Shown: positions 33,404 through 44,019, counted from the first letter of the stretch. The stretch: DNA of 64,000 nt from Chaetoderma sp. LZ-2023a (GCA_034401795.1 CM067369.1:134413231-134477230), one strand, 5' to 3'. Notes: a model not told the origin generated them from the sequence alone. Numbers and translations: made by a program.

Positions 33404-33570
33404 TGCAAACAAGAATGAGCTCTATGATAGACAGGTACTCGGCAGTTGGGAGCCAAGTACCCGGTTCCAAGGAGTCGGTAAAGCTTTCTAAGTCTATAGT
33501 CCTAGAGCCAGCTGTCAGGGCCAGCTGTATATCAGAAGTAACAGAATGGTGAGTATTGATCGAAGGAGAA
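33404..33570. repeat. DIRS copy 2 left terminal repeat
   Basis: TGCAAACAAGAATGAGCTCT, GTACTCGGCAGTTGGGAGCC, GGAGTCGGTAAAGCTTTCTA and the end AACAGAATGGTGAGTATTGA with TCGAAGGAGAA. Inverse to 26567-26740. Confidence 0.88.
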
Positions 33571-35600
33571 AGGTTAACCTGTTGATTCTGAAACTCTTGA
33601 GTATAAGATTCAAGATTATTTATTTCATGCTTAATATACAATATACAGACATTACAATTGGCAGTCCATCAAAGGCAGAGCCTATGAACCCTTACACTGT
33701 AACACACAAAACAAAACAATATCTAGTGATAGTTAATTATACAAACATCCATGAGTAATCACAGAACACAGGACAGCACATTTATCTTTTTGTACCATAT
33801 TGTCATAATTGTTCTACATGTAGCGTATTCTACATATAAAGGGTCCTTTAGATTCCAACTAGGATTTTTGATTGTAGATACTTTTTTAATATGGTACAGT
33901 GGGAGGGGGGGGGGGTGCTCAACAAAGTCACAGTAGTATTTGGGGTGAGAAGTTGTTCATAGGGGTGTGACTTAGACATTTTATCGTAGTGTCGGCACTA
34001 TCAAGACTGTGGTGCCGGGGTGGGATGAGTGCGTGTTGACGGAGATGGCCGAGGAGTCCCGAGTGCTTGAGACCACGGGAGCAATCTCTACAACACGGGC
34101 AGATATTCATGGATCGGCTTATGCGACACACGCTCAATGCGACTGTCCGTCGGGCCCTGACGTCTCACCCACGGCACACAGGTAACATATATGGTTGAGT
34201 TGCTTAAATTCGTGAGTACTGAAATTTGTGAATTTGTTTTTATCGCTCTCGTTCTATGATGTAACAGTAGCCACGTTTTGATTGACAGTTCTGAAGCTTT
34301 TGACAAAGAGTTGAGCAAAATACGGTCAAAACAAGAAACTCTTCATACAATTACTGATGGTAGTGATAAAAATTGCAAGCTTCCTTAATGCACTTTCTTA
34401 GATTACTTACTTGCGCTTATTTAGCACCTAAAATGAGCAATTTTTACCATCCAAAGTTACCACCTGCTTTGGTTACATTTTTTCGCCGCATCGGATTAGC
34501 CTGATTTACGGGAATGCATCTAAATTTTATTGGAGAGGCTCTAGATGAAGGGGTGGGTGCTTATTAATCATTTACCAGTGTTAAAATTAACATAAAGTGC
34601 ACACATGTTTTTTTTAACGATAGAATTTTTTTTATTCTTTCCTTTATGCCTGCTGAACATGTTTTAAAGACCCTAGCGTTAAGCGCATTTCTTCAGCTCA
34701 CTAATATCTGTGAATTTCATGTGACGTCACTACCTAATGAAAGCGGCATCCATTTGGGTTTTTTTCATCTCTTCAAATGTATCAACTGCTTTTATAGTTT
34801 ATACATTCATTTGTAGGACACATTTTTTAGCTAAAACGGGCAAAATTAGCAGCTGAAACATTCAACAAATTAATACAGTGATATTTAAGGATTTACAAGC
34901 ATGTACTAAATAGCTGAAGATGCATAAACACCAATTCACGAAATTCGGTACCGCCATTTCACACATAACCTGGCGAGGTGGGTCAGTTCAAATGCTTGGG
35001 ATTTGTTTAAAAATAAAAATTTTGTACATTTATATATAGATGGTGAAGAGGGATCTACATGAACGACAACTTTTTCAAATTTTCTCCTGTGCAAAATCAA
35101 CGTCTTAGACTATTTTTACGTAGTTTTCTATCATAATTACAGTTTATTTGTTTATTTTGTGGTATCTTTACACGAATCTTAAAAATTTGTACATGCAATC
35201 TTAAGTGATTAATTTATAGCGCATAAATTCAGTGTTGTATGCTATATCCGGGAACACTGTTTACACGGTTACAACAGTAACAACAGTACACACTAATTTA
35301 ACATAGATTCTTGGACTATCATATAATATAATACACCGATTTATTATAACTACAGTATTAATTTAACAAATAAATATATATTCGTATATATATATATATA
35401 TATATGTATAAAAAAAATAATAATAAAATAATAATAATAATTAAAATAAAGTCTTAGTTGCTGATATTTAAAGCTAAACCATCACCTAATTTAAATATTA
35501 TAATGGGGTTTTAAGCCTTTGATTCTAATTTAAATTAAGCTCTTGATTTAAATTATTGCTGCAATTAAATTAACTGCACTTGTACGTCCAATTCCTTTGA
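33571..35600. other. Mostly non-coding DNA; possible LINE C-terminal zinc motif
   Basis: On the minus strand around 34060-34100 a frame reads CPCCRDCSRGLKHSGLLGHL followed by RQH. It resembles the C-terminal Cys/His motif of some LINE polymerases and could be a short 3' remnant. G-run at 33901-33913, (TA)n at 35386-35406, otherwise AT-rich with no exon that I can support. Confidence 0.35.
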
Positions 35601-35855
35601 TCAACGACGATCATCTCTTTTTTGTTCTATCCTTCCTCCGGCTGCCCCCTGTCAACCCTTTCCCTGAGTGGCCGCAGGGCAGAGAAATAACACTACAACT
35701 TCCTAACCAATCTTCTGCTTTCTGTGTGATGTCTTAGCTAGGTCTGCTAATAATAGCTGAACACACCCAACCCCTTATTTCAGAATTTCTTTCTGACTGT
35801 CGACTACTAAACCTTTCATTCTACCGCCCATTGCTGATCATCGACATATTGCAAA

Positions 35856-36285
35856 ATGTGTGGGCTGAGAGATAAGGTATGCTGTCGAGATTGTGGGATG
35901 AGTAACCCAACAGTGGAAAATCGTCTATGTGACGACTTCTTATGTAGTGATTGTAACCGAAAAAGATTCCCTCCCGTAGCAACACCAACGGCAGACACTG
36001 TTGACACTGATAAACCAGTCAAAGAAATTCCACACATTTCAAATCTCGCTAAATTACGATATCTCCCCCAGGTGTATTCACACAACCATCCACAACCTCG
36101 AATACAGATGAGGACTTGCTCTTACTTAGTAGTCATTTACTACCAGATCTCAACGACTCAGCCCAGGTTCCTTCCTCTGGGCGCATTTTGTGCACATGCC
36201 AAAATCCCAACAATAAATACATGCTAATGTGCTACAACTGCAAAAACTGGCAGCACTATGCATGTACACTCCTACCACAATACAT
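35856..36285 (+). pseudogene. CR1 ORF1, N-terminal zinc motif and first half of PHD finger
   Basis: It starts MCGLRDKVCCRDCGMSN and NRLCDDFLCSDCNRKRFPPV, with paired CxxC motifs suggesting a zinc-binding module. The frame changes at a run of five C at 36064-36068. The new frame runs GVFTQPSTTSNTDEDLLLLS to a PHD finger: ILCTCQNPNNKYMLMCYNC and NWQHYACTLLPQY, with the W-H signature. The finger is cut in the middle at 36285 by the 1488-bp insertion and resumes at 37780 (MLSALTASRRKYTCANC, the last Cys pair). PHD fingers bind histone tails. In CR1 ORF1 a chromatin-targeting role is an inference. Confidence 0.8.
36280..36285. repeat. Target-site duplication ATACAT, left
   Basis: Matches 37774-37779. 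Removing one copy and the insert restores LLPQYMLSALTA in frame. Confidence 0.85.
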
Positions 36286-37773
36286 CAGGGTATGAAATAA
36301 CGGTCAGACATCGGTCATGGCCGATCAAATCTGGATGGGTACAAATATTTTACTGAACATGAATTTTGGGGAAAATTTGCAAATTTTGGAAAAAGAGAAC
36401 AAGTGAACAATGTTGGTATCGCACTCAAATACGATAGATCGATCGAGCGCGCGTTTGTGCGTCGTCATTTCTAAGTGAAAACGATATTCACCTTGGTTAC
36501 CAGTATTCGTGATCTGTCAAAACGCGTCATACCGGCAAATTCATCCTAGAGGGTGGTCTTACAATAGCTAATTGTCCCGGGAATAGTGTAAACCTTTCAT
36601 ACCGGCGAATTTTCTGATTTCTAATGAGGGATATAGAGCGTGAGTGACTTGAAAATTAAGTCATACGGCGAATAAATGACAGATAAAATTGCATAGAACA
36701 TCTGATAAATGATACCACTCAAAATCTTGTCATTTCGCTAGTCTGAAAATGATCGAGTCGATGCAAAATTAGCAATGGCGGATCTACAAAATCGGCCACT
36801 GCGCACGAGTTAGTGATGTGTTCTTACACACCTTCTGTCATGAGAAGAGAATTTGGTCTCACGATTTCATTGGTTGTTGGACATAATTATATCTAGAAAA
36901 TCCAATGACATTACGTGAGAGATTTTCACAGAAGTTTGAGACGCGTTCGTTCACGCCTTCGATACTGAAGAAGCTAATTCTTCCTCGCGATTTCCTTGGT
37001 AGCTGTATATAGAAAACCAATGAAATAGCGGGCGAGTTTTCTCACAATAGAGGTGAAGAAAGCAAGTTCATAAATAATCGCACTGTAGATGACACTTGAC
37101 AACACGCGCGTTACCATTATATTCGCGTTCTACAATTAACCATTTAATGGTAAAATTTGCCTAAAAATTTTAATTAAAAATAGTTAATGGCCATTTGCAG
37201 GTTAAGAGATTATTTTTGAAAATTTACCATGGGAATGACTGTCTCAGTTACTGAATAAGCCATTTCAATGGAAAATTTCAAAAATAATCTCGACCTGCAA
37301 GTGAACATTTATCAGGAAAACTATCACACGCCTTCTTTGACAAATGTGTTCTAAAGTGAACATTTTTTTACATTTAATTGTACATGACTGTGACAGCAGT
37401 TGATGTGTTGCTAAAATGGCATCTGAGCGAAAAGTGCCCAAAGGGGCAACCCTTTCTAAATGGAGGACCGAGTTTAAGTGGTTAAGTCCTCATTTTCTGG
37501 GTCCTACAGTTGACTATGAAATTGTTCTATCTTTATGCATTTTCTCCTGAAAATGTCTTAGTCTATTTGACTTTTTCAGGACAAAATGGGTAAAAATAGA
37601 ACAATTTCACATCCAACCGAAAACCTATATTTTTCTCCAGAAATGCAGGAGATGGCCTCTGAGAGCATCTAGATTTAAAAATTTTTCGGGGGAGGACCCC
37701 CGGACCCCCTGTCAGGTTAGTCAACTTCCGCTTTTTTGTCAGATCAAATTGACTCTCCTTATTTCAGACCCTG
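36286..37773. mobile_element. Non-autonomous DNA transposon (6-bp TSD) in the PHD finger
   Basis: Termini CAGGGTATGAAATAA and the inverse of TTATTTCAGACCCTG match at 14 of 15 bases, and the element is flanked by ATACAT on both sides. CAGGG termini suggest the hAT superfamily, and 6-bp rather than 8-bp duplications suggest a 6-bp hAT subgroup. No transposase ORF. Internally there are two tandem hairpin-like units (36838-36945 and 36965-37062, built on CGATTTCATTGGTTG/CCAATGACATTACG) and a family H hairpin. Confidence 0.85.
37189..37310. repeat. Hairpin element, family H, copy 4
   Basis: GGCCATTTGCAGGTTAAGAG, TTTGAAAATTTACCATGGGA, ATGACTGTCTCAGTTACTGA and the inverted CATTTCAATGGAAAATTTCA, AATAATCTCGACCTGCAAGT. 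Nested inside the 36286-37773 transposon. Confidence 0.7.
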
Positions 37774-38891
37774 ATACATGCTTTCTGCCCTTACAGCATC
37801 CAGGCGAAAATATACATGTGCTAACTGTACCCCAATATCAAGCCACATAACAGAATACCTACAATGGCAGAAGTCCTCTGATAACCATGCTGGCCATGAT
37901 ACACCAGTTGAAACCACTAGTGCTACACAGCACGCTAATGCACCTCACAACAACAGTCAACAGACCATTGAAATAAACAACACCGGACACCACTCACACA
38001 ATACCACTCAGAATAGTGGCAATATTATTGATGAATGTGAAAACACTTCTCATACAACAACCCACAACATTAATCAGTACTCAGATGAGTTATCACCAAG
38101 TAACATTGTAGATGAGATCCCACTAGAACATAACATGCAGGTTAAAGCACTCATCAATGATTTGATTAATGAAGTCAAATCATTAAAAGAAGATTGCACA
38201 ATAGTAAAATCACAGATCAGAGAACTTAAGACTCAAAAGGCTAATAACAATCCATTAGTCAGCACGCATACAGATGTCAATACAAATGATAAGCACCAAA
38301 AGATCAATCCTTAAAAAATTCAGTGGCAGATACATGTCAACGGAAACTTCCAACATAACCGTGCGATCCTACAGTGGAGCATGTATCACGGACATAACAA
38401 ATCGTATATTAGATTTAGATGTCCCCAGTATAAGTCAGTTTGACACAATAGTTGTCCATGTAGGTGGAAATGACATTCGTAAACAATCAACTCTTAGTAT
38501 GATCCATGATTATGATAGTCTCATTGAATGCCTCAAAGATGTAGCACCCCAGATACATATCTGTGTCTCATCAATTCTGCTACACCCAAACAATCATTTT
38601 GATAACAACACAATTATGGAATTTAATGCGATGTTGTATTCCCTTGCAACATGGCTTAATGACATTACATTTATTGACAATTCAGATTTGTTCACAAACA
38701 CAAACGGAAGTGTCATCAAGGGGCTCTATTATGATCACATCCATCCAAATCATGATGGCATGAGTTTACTGTCAGAAAACATTATGAGTTATGTTGTGAG
38801 CATTAGTGATCTACCGCTACTAAATGCCAACATAAGGCTCAACAGTTTTTTATACAAAACAAGACTAGAAACAAACAAGACTATAGCTTAG
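37774..38891 (+). pseudogene. CR1 ORF1, end of PHD finger and SGNH esterase-like domain
   Basis: After KYTCANC comes a low-complexity Asn/His/Thr-rich linker and a coiled-coil-like stretch (ALINDLINEVKSLKEDCTIV). Around 38285 the frame changes. The second frame contains KKFSGRYMSTETSNITVRSY, DTIVVHVGGNDIRKQ (SGNH block III, GxND) and YYDHIHPNHDGMSLLSENIM (block V, DxxH). The block I GDS that should precede ILKKF reads RSIL, so the nucleophile serine may remain but its GD context is gone. This domain is a described part of CR1-like ORF1, thought to be a lipid or acetyl esterase. It ends with a stop at 38889. Confidence 0.8.
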
Positions 38892-39001
38892 TTAATGATA
38901 CTATCCATAGTAATGCTAGCAATCCATTAAAATTATCAAACCAGTTATCAATCCTTTCAAGTGAATGTACAAATAACAGTAAAATACATTTTCAAGCCAA
39001 C

Positions 39002-39090
39002 ATCCCACTAACTACAAACAGATTCAATGTTTTACATGATGAATGTACATCAGTCACCTTCCCAGTCGATAATTCACAAGAACCTTCAAA
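39002..39090. repeat. 89-bp target-site duplication, left copy
   Basis: Identical over all 89 bases to 42986-43074 by direct reading. It starts ATCCCACTAACTACAAACAG and ends CACAAGAACCTTCAAA. It is CR1 sequence, part of the ORF2 leader. Confidence 0.95.
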
Positions 39091-39245
39091 CCCCTGTTTA
39101 AGACTATATGCTCGGCCTCAACGTGGCGCAGGGGTGTAACCCACTGGGTGTCAATCCAGACATTTGGAGGGGCTAACCAGAGCATTATGCACAACGCAAA
39201 TGAATGACACTTGGAGATTGAATCAAACGAAATGGTGCTCGCCCT

Positions 39246-40292
39246 GTGAGGATCTGCCAGGCAGGTGCAGCGCCGGGCTCCACGCCTCGAAGGAGCCCAC
39301 CCTCAGCTACTGGAGGTCCCATCAACTCGTCTTGTGGAGCCAGGAGACGAGGATGGAGAGCTACTGGCCAACTGAAAAAGAAGACCAAACCCAAAGAGAA
39401 CCCCAGTATCAACATCATGCACTGGAACGCAGAAGGGGTTACCAACAAGAAATCAGAGCTCGAACAGTTCCTGTACAAAAACAACATCGATATCTGCTGC
39501 ATCCAAGAGACACACCTGCAAGAAGGAAAACCATTTAAGATCAGAGGTTACCAGATTTTCCGGTGTGATCGAAGAGGAAGAAAGAAAGGCGGGGTGATCA
39601 CCTTGGTCCGAAACAGCGTGAACGCCAGCCAGATCAAAACCTTTATGGAAGAGGCAGAATATATCAAGATCAAGGTAACAACCAGCAACTCTGTGATTGA
39701 CATTGTCAATTATTACTGCCCTAATGACAAGCATCTCTCACTTGACACAACCCAGGTCCCGGACTGCCACTTCCTCATTGCGGGAGACTTTAATAGCCAG
39801 TCTTAGAGCTGGGGATACAGAACACTTGATAAACGAGAAGACATTGAAGCATGGCAAGATGAAAAGCACCTTTTACTTGTCAACGATCCCACAGATCAGC
39901 CTACCTTCTACTCACGCCGGTGGCACTCGACAACGCCGGACTTGGCATTTTGTACAGAAGACATTCACAGAAACCTCAGTAGAGTGTTCGGATCGCAGTT
40001 AGGAGGAAGCGACCACCGCCCAGTCCTCCTCTCTCTTTCTGGAAGTATTTCAACAAGTTCACCTCAACATCCAAGGTGGAACTACAAAAAGGCAAATTGG
40101 AGTCTGTTCGGCATTCGTTTCAATGAGCGTACCCAAAATATAGCAGTAGAAGGGAGAAACATCAACAATGCGGTCAACGAATTTAATTCAAGTATCCTCA
40201 AGGCTGCCAACGAAGCGATTCCTCGAGGGTTCAGGAAAAACTACCGCCCCCCTACTGGACAACAGAACTGCAAGCAGCACATGATAAACTAG
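39246..40292 (+). pseudogene. LINE endonuclease domain
   Basis: Apurinic/apyrimidinic-type endonuclease that nicks the target DNA. Motifs: INIMHWNAEGVTNKKSELEQ (catalytic Asn), DICCIQETHLQEGKP (Glu), IDIVNYYCPN (Tyr position), HFLIAGDFNSQS (Asp, Asn) and GGSDHRPVLLSL (Asp-His). An in-frame TAG at 39804-39806 follows DFNSQS, and the same frame continues after it through SWGYRTLDKREDIEAWQDEK to the SDH box. The frame is lost in a C-run at about 40245-40250 (NYRPP). The N-terminus from 39246 (MRICQAGAAPGSTPRRS) is Pro/Ser/Arg-rich and unlike a known domain. Confidence 0.88.
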
Positions 40293-42600
40293 ACAAGGCC
40301 AGAGAAGATGCAGAGGGTAATCCCTGTCATGAAAACCACTTCACACTACAACAAACTAAAGCCAGGTATCTAAAGACCAAGCTGGAGGCCAAAAGAAGAA
40401 GCTGGAGGGAAAATATGGCAGGGTTTAATTTAGAGAGAGACACAACAAAGCTATGGAGACTGACTAAAGCACTGAATGATGAGGGTGTCGGGGGAGAGAA
40501 GATTACTCTTGAAGAAGATGGACAAACACTGTCAGGAAAGATGGCTGCAGATGCCTTTGCGAAGGCATATGTAAAAGAAAGCAACATTTCTATACCACGA
40601 ATGTGTCAAAAAGAGGTTAGAAAAGAGCAAAAGGAAAGAACAGACACCAACACTCACGATGCAATGAAAGTTGACATTAGTTTAGCAGAACTGAAGAAGT
40701 CTATCCGCCAATTGAAGAAGAAGAAATCTCCCGGGCCAGATGGCATTACGAATGAAATGATCCAACACCTTGGTAATGCATCTCTCCGCAAGTTGCTAGA
40801 TATCTTTAATCTCAGTTGGACCAATGGAGAGGTTCCTCAGTGCTGGAAGGAAGCCAGAATGACTCCTCTATTCTGAAAAAAGGGAAGAACAAGACGAAAG
40901 TGCTGAGCTACCGTCCTATCAGTCTTACAAGCTGCATATGCAAGACCATGGAGCGCATCGTCAACCAGCGGTTGCAGTGGTACCTGGAGTCGGAGAATAC
41001 TATAGTTTCAGAGCAGGCTGGCTTCAGAAGATACAGGAGCACAGAAGATCAAACAACACATCTTGCACAGGTCATAGAGGACACTTTTCAAGCCGAGAAG
41101 GTGATGCTAGCTGCCTTTATTGATCTGCAGAAGGCATTTGACAAGGTGTGGAAGGATGGCCTCCTCGTGAAGCTCCGGCGCACAGGCATCGGTGGCAAAA
41201 TGTTCCGATGGACCAAGTCATACCTACACAATCGCAGAGCTAGGGTGCTGGTGGATGGACAATCTGGACAGAATGTATTGCTGAGACAAGGGGTACCACA
41301 AGGAGGAGTATTATCACCAACTCTGTTCATACTCTTCATTAATGATATTGTAGCAGAGCTGCCCAATGGGATCCAAGCAGCCCTCTATGCAGATGACCTC
41401 GTACTCTGGTGCACCGAGGAGTACACAACGACTGCCACGTACAGAATGCAGCTCGCCTTGGACAGAATTACAGCTTGGGCCAATCGCTGGTGTATTACCA
41501 TCAACAAAGAAAAATCATCAGCCATGCTATTCTCACTGTCCACCAAAACCAAGGTTGGCAATCTGACACTGGGCGGTACTCCATTCGAGTACGAGGACCA
41601 GCAGACATACCTGGGAGTCACCTATGACAGAAGATTAACATGGAAGGAGCACATCCATAACGCAGAGGCAAAGGCCAGAAGAAAGCTAAACATCATGAGG
41701 AAGCTTGCAGGAACAAAGCGGGGTGCCAATGAAAGGATCCTCAAGACCATCTACCTAGGTCCCGTACGACCACACCTTGAGTATGGATCCAGCTCATGGA
41801 TGACAGCAGCTAAATCTCATCAACAGAGCCTTGACAGAGTACAAAACCAGGCACTGCGCATCATCACTGGTGGAATGAGATCAACACCAATAGAAAAAAT
41901 GGAGCAGACAGCAGGCATCCCCCCACTTAGTAAAGGAAGGGAATGCAAACCACTGATCCAAGCTGCAAAGTTCAAATCGTTCAACAACCACCCGATGAAG
42001 ATCAGGCAAGCACAGCTGTCATCAGGAAGACTTAAAAGATCAAGTTTTGTGAAAGAGACAGAAGCACTTCAAAGGAAACACCAAGAAATGTTGCCAGCAC
42101 AAATAGAAGACCCAAACCACACCCTTGATCCTCCACCCTGGGAAAACAAACTAGAGAGCATAGCTATTCGCACCACAGTACCTCATCTCACAACCAAAGA
42201 TGAACACAGTGATGTGAGCAAGAAGGCCCTGACCATAGCCATGCTGGAAGTTATGTACCCTCAGGAGACATGGATAAGGATCTACACAGATGGATCAGCC
42301 AAAGATGCAATTAGGAGCGGAGGTGCCGGACTGCACATACAGTATCCAAACGGACAACATGAGTCAGCTGCAATACCGACAGGCAAACACTGCACAAACT
42401 ACAGAGCTGAAGTCGAAGCACTGGTCCTAGCAGCTAATACCATCAGCAGAACAGCAGACCCTATTGCACACATTGTCTTTTTATCTGATGCCCGCTCCGT
42501 CCTTGAGGCTATCACCAAAGGTAAGCTGCCACAACTTGAAGAAGCACTACAAACCATCAAATGCTTTCGGATAGCATTGTCGTGGATCCCCTCACGCATA
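40270..42600 (+). pseudogene. LINE reverse transcriptase and partial RNase H
   Basis: It runs from ELQAAHDKLDKAREDAEGNP through SIRQLKKKKSPGPDGITNEM to EARMTPLF. A two-base excess at 40873-40875 (TG) then shifts into the frame 40880-42609: KKGKNKTKVLSYRPISLTSC, AAFIDLQKAFDKVWKDGLLV, LRQGVPQGGVLSPTLFILFI and AALYADDLVLW (catalytic DD, about 41390). RNase H follows: WIRIYTDGSAKDAIRSGGAG, NYRAEVEAL and IVFLSDARSVLEA. It then stops at ALSWIPS. Three of the four RNase H acidic positions are present. The terminal HxG...D part is missing, by comparison with 12770-13780. Confidence 0.9.
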
Positions 42601-42947
42601 CAGAGATGAAGACTATCATCAAGTCACTCTATAGAACACCTCAATCAGAAGATGCCTACCATCATCTCTCGAGGCCAGAGCAAGTGACCATTTTTCGTCT
42701 CAGAACTGGACATAACAGACTAAACCAACACATGTACAGGCGGTTCCACCTTACGACATCACCCGCTTGTCCTTGTGGAGAAGCAGAACAGACCACAGAG
42801 CAGATACTTCAATGTTGCAGTACGTATCAGCTGCTGAGAGAAGAGATCTGGCCTTTGTCGACCTCCTTTCTTGAAAAGCTGTATGGGCCTGTGGAAGAAC
42901 TGCAGAAAACCACAGATTTCATCTTGAGAACGGCTCTCCAAGTGTGA
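42600..42947 (+). pseudogene. LINE C-terminal domain with Cys/His knuckle
   Basis: After a deletion of roughly 100 bp that removes the end of RNase H, the frame resumes HTEMKTIIKSLYRTPQSEDA and continues EQVTIFRLRTGHNRLNQHMY, SPACPCGEAEQTTEQILQCC (CxC with a later Cys pair) and TTDFILRTALQV before the stop at 42945-42947. The RLRTGHNRLN and CPCGEAEQT...LQCC patterns match the minus-strand relative (FHLRTGHNHLK, SCSCSAPEETT). Confidence 0.85.
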
Positions 42948-42985
42948 TACCAGCGATCGAAAAGAAGAAGAAGAAGAAGAAGAAG

Positions 42986-43074
42986 ATCCCACTAACTACA
43001 AACAGATTCAATGTTTTACATGATGAATGTACATCAGTCACCTTCCCAGTCGATAATTCACAAGAACCTTCAAA
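42986..43074. repeat. 89-bp target-site duplication, right copy
   Basis: Perfect direct repeat of 39002-39090. The CR1 frame continues from it into SKSTRYPYINRKTAKQ. Confidence 0.95.
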
Positions 43075-43985
43075 AAGCACACGCTATCCATATATAAATA
43101 GAAAAACTGCAAAACAAACCAACATTAAACAGCCTCAAAGTCATAAGCATAACTTCATCAAAAAGTCTGACCACAAATCTGTAAAGTCTCCTCTGTACAG
43201 AAACGAATTAAAATGTTTGTACACTAACACAGACAGCCTTCTAAATAAACGTTCTGAGCTAAAAGCATTTATTCAAAGCGAAAAACCTGACATAATTGCT
43301 CTCACAGAAATACTACCCAAAAACCGCTCAGTAGACCCACAGGAGAGTGAATTCATGCTTGAAGGGTATAATCTGTTCACCAACTTATCCGACAATCACC
43401 ATCGAGGGGTTATTATATATATTAACCAATCACTTCCTGCTAGTCCTATTAGCATTCCTGGCGATGAGATTTTCACTGAAAAGTGGTGTCAGATTAGACT
43501 CCAAAACACAGATACATTGATTTTAGGATGTATATATAGATCACCCAACTGCAACCTTCAAAACCTTAAAAATCTAACTGACCTGCTAATCAATATATCT
43601 CAAACCTAGTCACCTTCTTATAATGGGTGATTTTAACTATAATGAAATTAACTGGATAAATGACATCTCACCCGCCAATCCCGAAAACCCTGCTAATATA
43701 TTTATTGAGACGCTAAGGGACTTATACTGCCATCAACATCACGTGAACCAACTCATTTTAGGGGAAATCAAAAACAAAATATCCTAGACCTAATTATTAC
43801 AAATGAGGAAAACATGGTAAATGATTTATCTTCTGGTGTACCAATTGGTAAGAGCCATCATGCAACATTAACATTTACATTCTCATGCTACGTAACTGAA
43901 TCTCCAACCATGTCACATTATATACTATATAAGGGAGATTATGACAATATGCGGAAAGATGCTAAATCTAGACTGGGATTCAAAA
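43075..43985 (+). pseudogene. CR1 ORF2 endonuclease domain
   Basis: Endonuclease motifs in order: ELKCLYTNTDSLLNKRSELK (Asn), KPDIIALTEILPKN (Glu), ILGCIYRSPNCNL (Tyr), then, after a shift at about 43607, SHLLIMGDFNYNEINW (Asp, Asn), another shift near 43740, ILDLIITNEENMVND, and VPIGKSHHATLTFTF (final His; SHH where SDH is usual). The domain is complete in length but split over three frames. It differs clearly in sequence from the endonuclease of the LINE inserted upstream. Confidence 0.85.
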
Positions 43986-44019
43986 TTTATTGGGGACATA
44001 AAACATGACTGGTTGGAGA

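Larger units (their letters stand above)
26544..33570 (-). mobile_element. DIRS-type retrotransposon, copy 2, both ends present
   Basis: A 7.03-kb element on the minus strand with left terminal repeat (33404-33570), leader, gag (about 32500-30480), RT and RNase H (about 30330-28900), linker and tyrosine recombinase (about 28860-27440), internal complementary region (26798-26888) and right terminal repeat (26544-26740). The right repeat carries a ~30-bp outer extension that the left one lacks, as in classical DIRS-1. Both genomic ends show GAGAA, which appears once in the internal region. No target duplication is apparent, as expected for recombinase-mediated insertion. ORFs carry several shifts. 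Confidence 0.92.
39091..42985 (+). mobile_element. RNase H-bearing LINE (I-type group) inserted in the CR1 element
   Basis: A 3.9-kb element with a defined 5' end (CCCCTGTTTAAGACTATATG), one long polyprotein (endonuclease, RT, RNase H, C-terminal Cys/His motif) and a 3' (AAG)n tail at about 42961-42985. It is bounded by a perfect 89-bp duplication. No gag-like ORF1 precedes the endonuclease, so it is either a short 5' truncation or a single-ORF family. ORF defects: a stop at 39804, shifts at about 40250 and 40873, and a deletion at 42590. Orientation is the same as the host CR1 copy. Confidence 0.92.

Noticed and set aside
39124..39158. tRNA-like A box (TGGCGCAGGGG) and B-box-like GGTGTCAATCC at the LINE 5' end
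   Set aside because: The start-to-start distance is only 24 bp, too short for a tRNA-type promoter, and the B box matches poorly.
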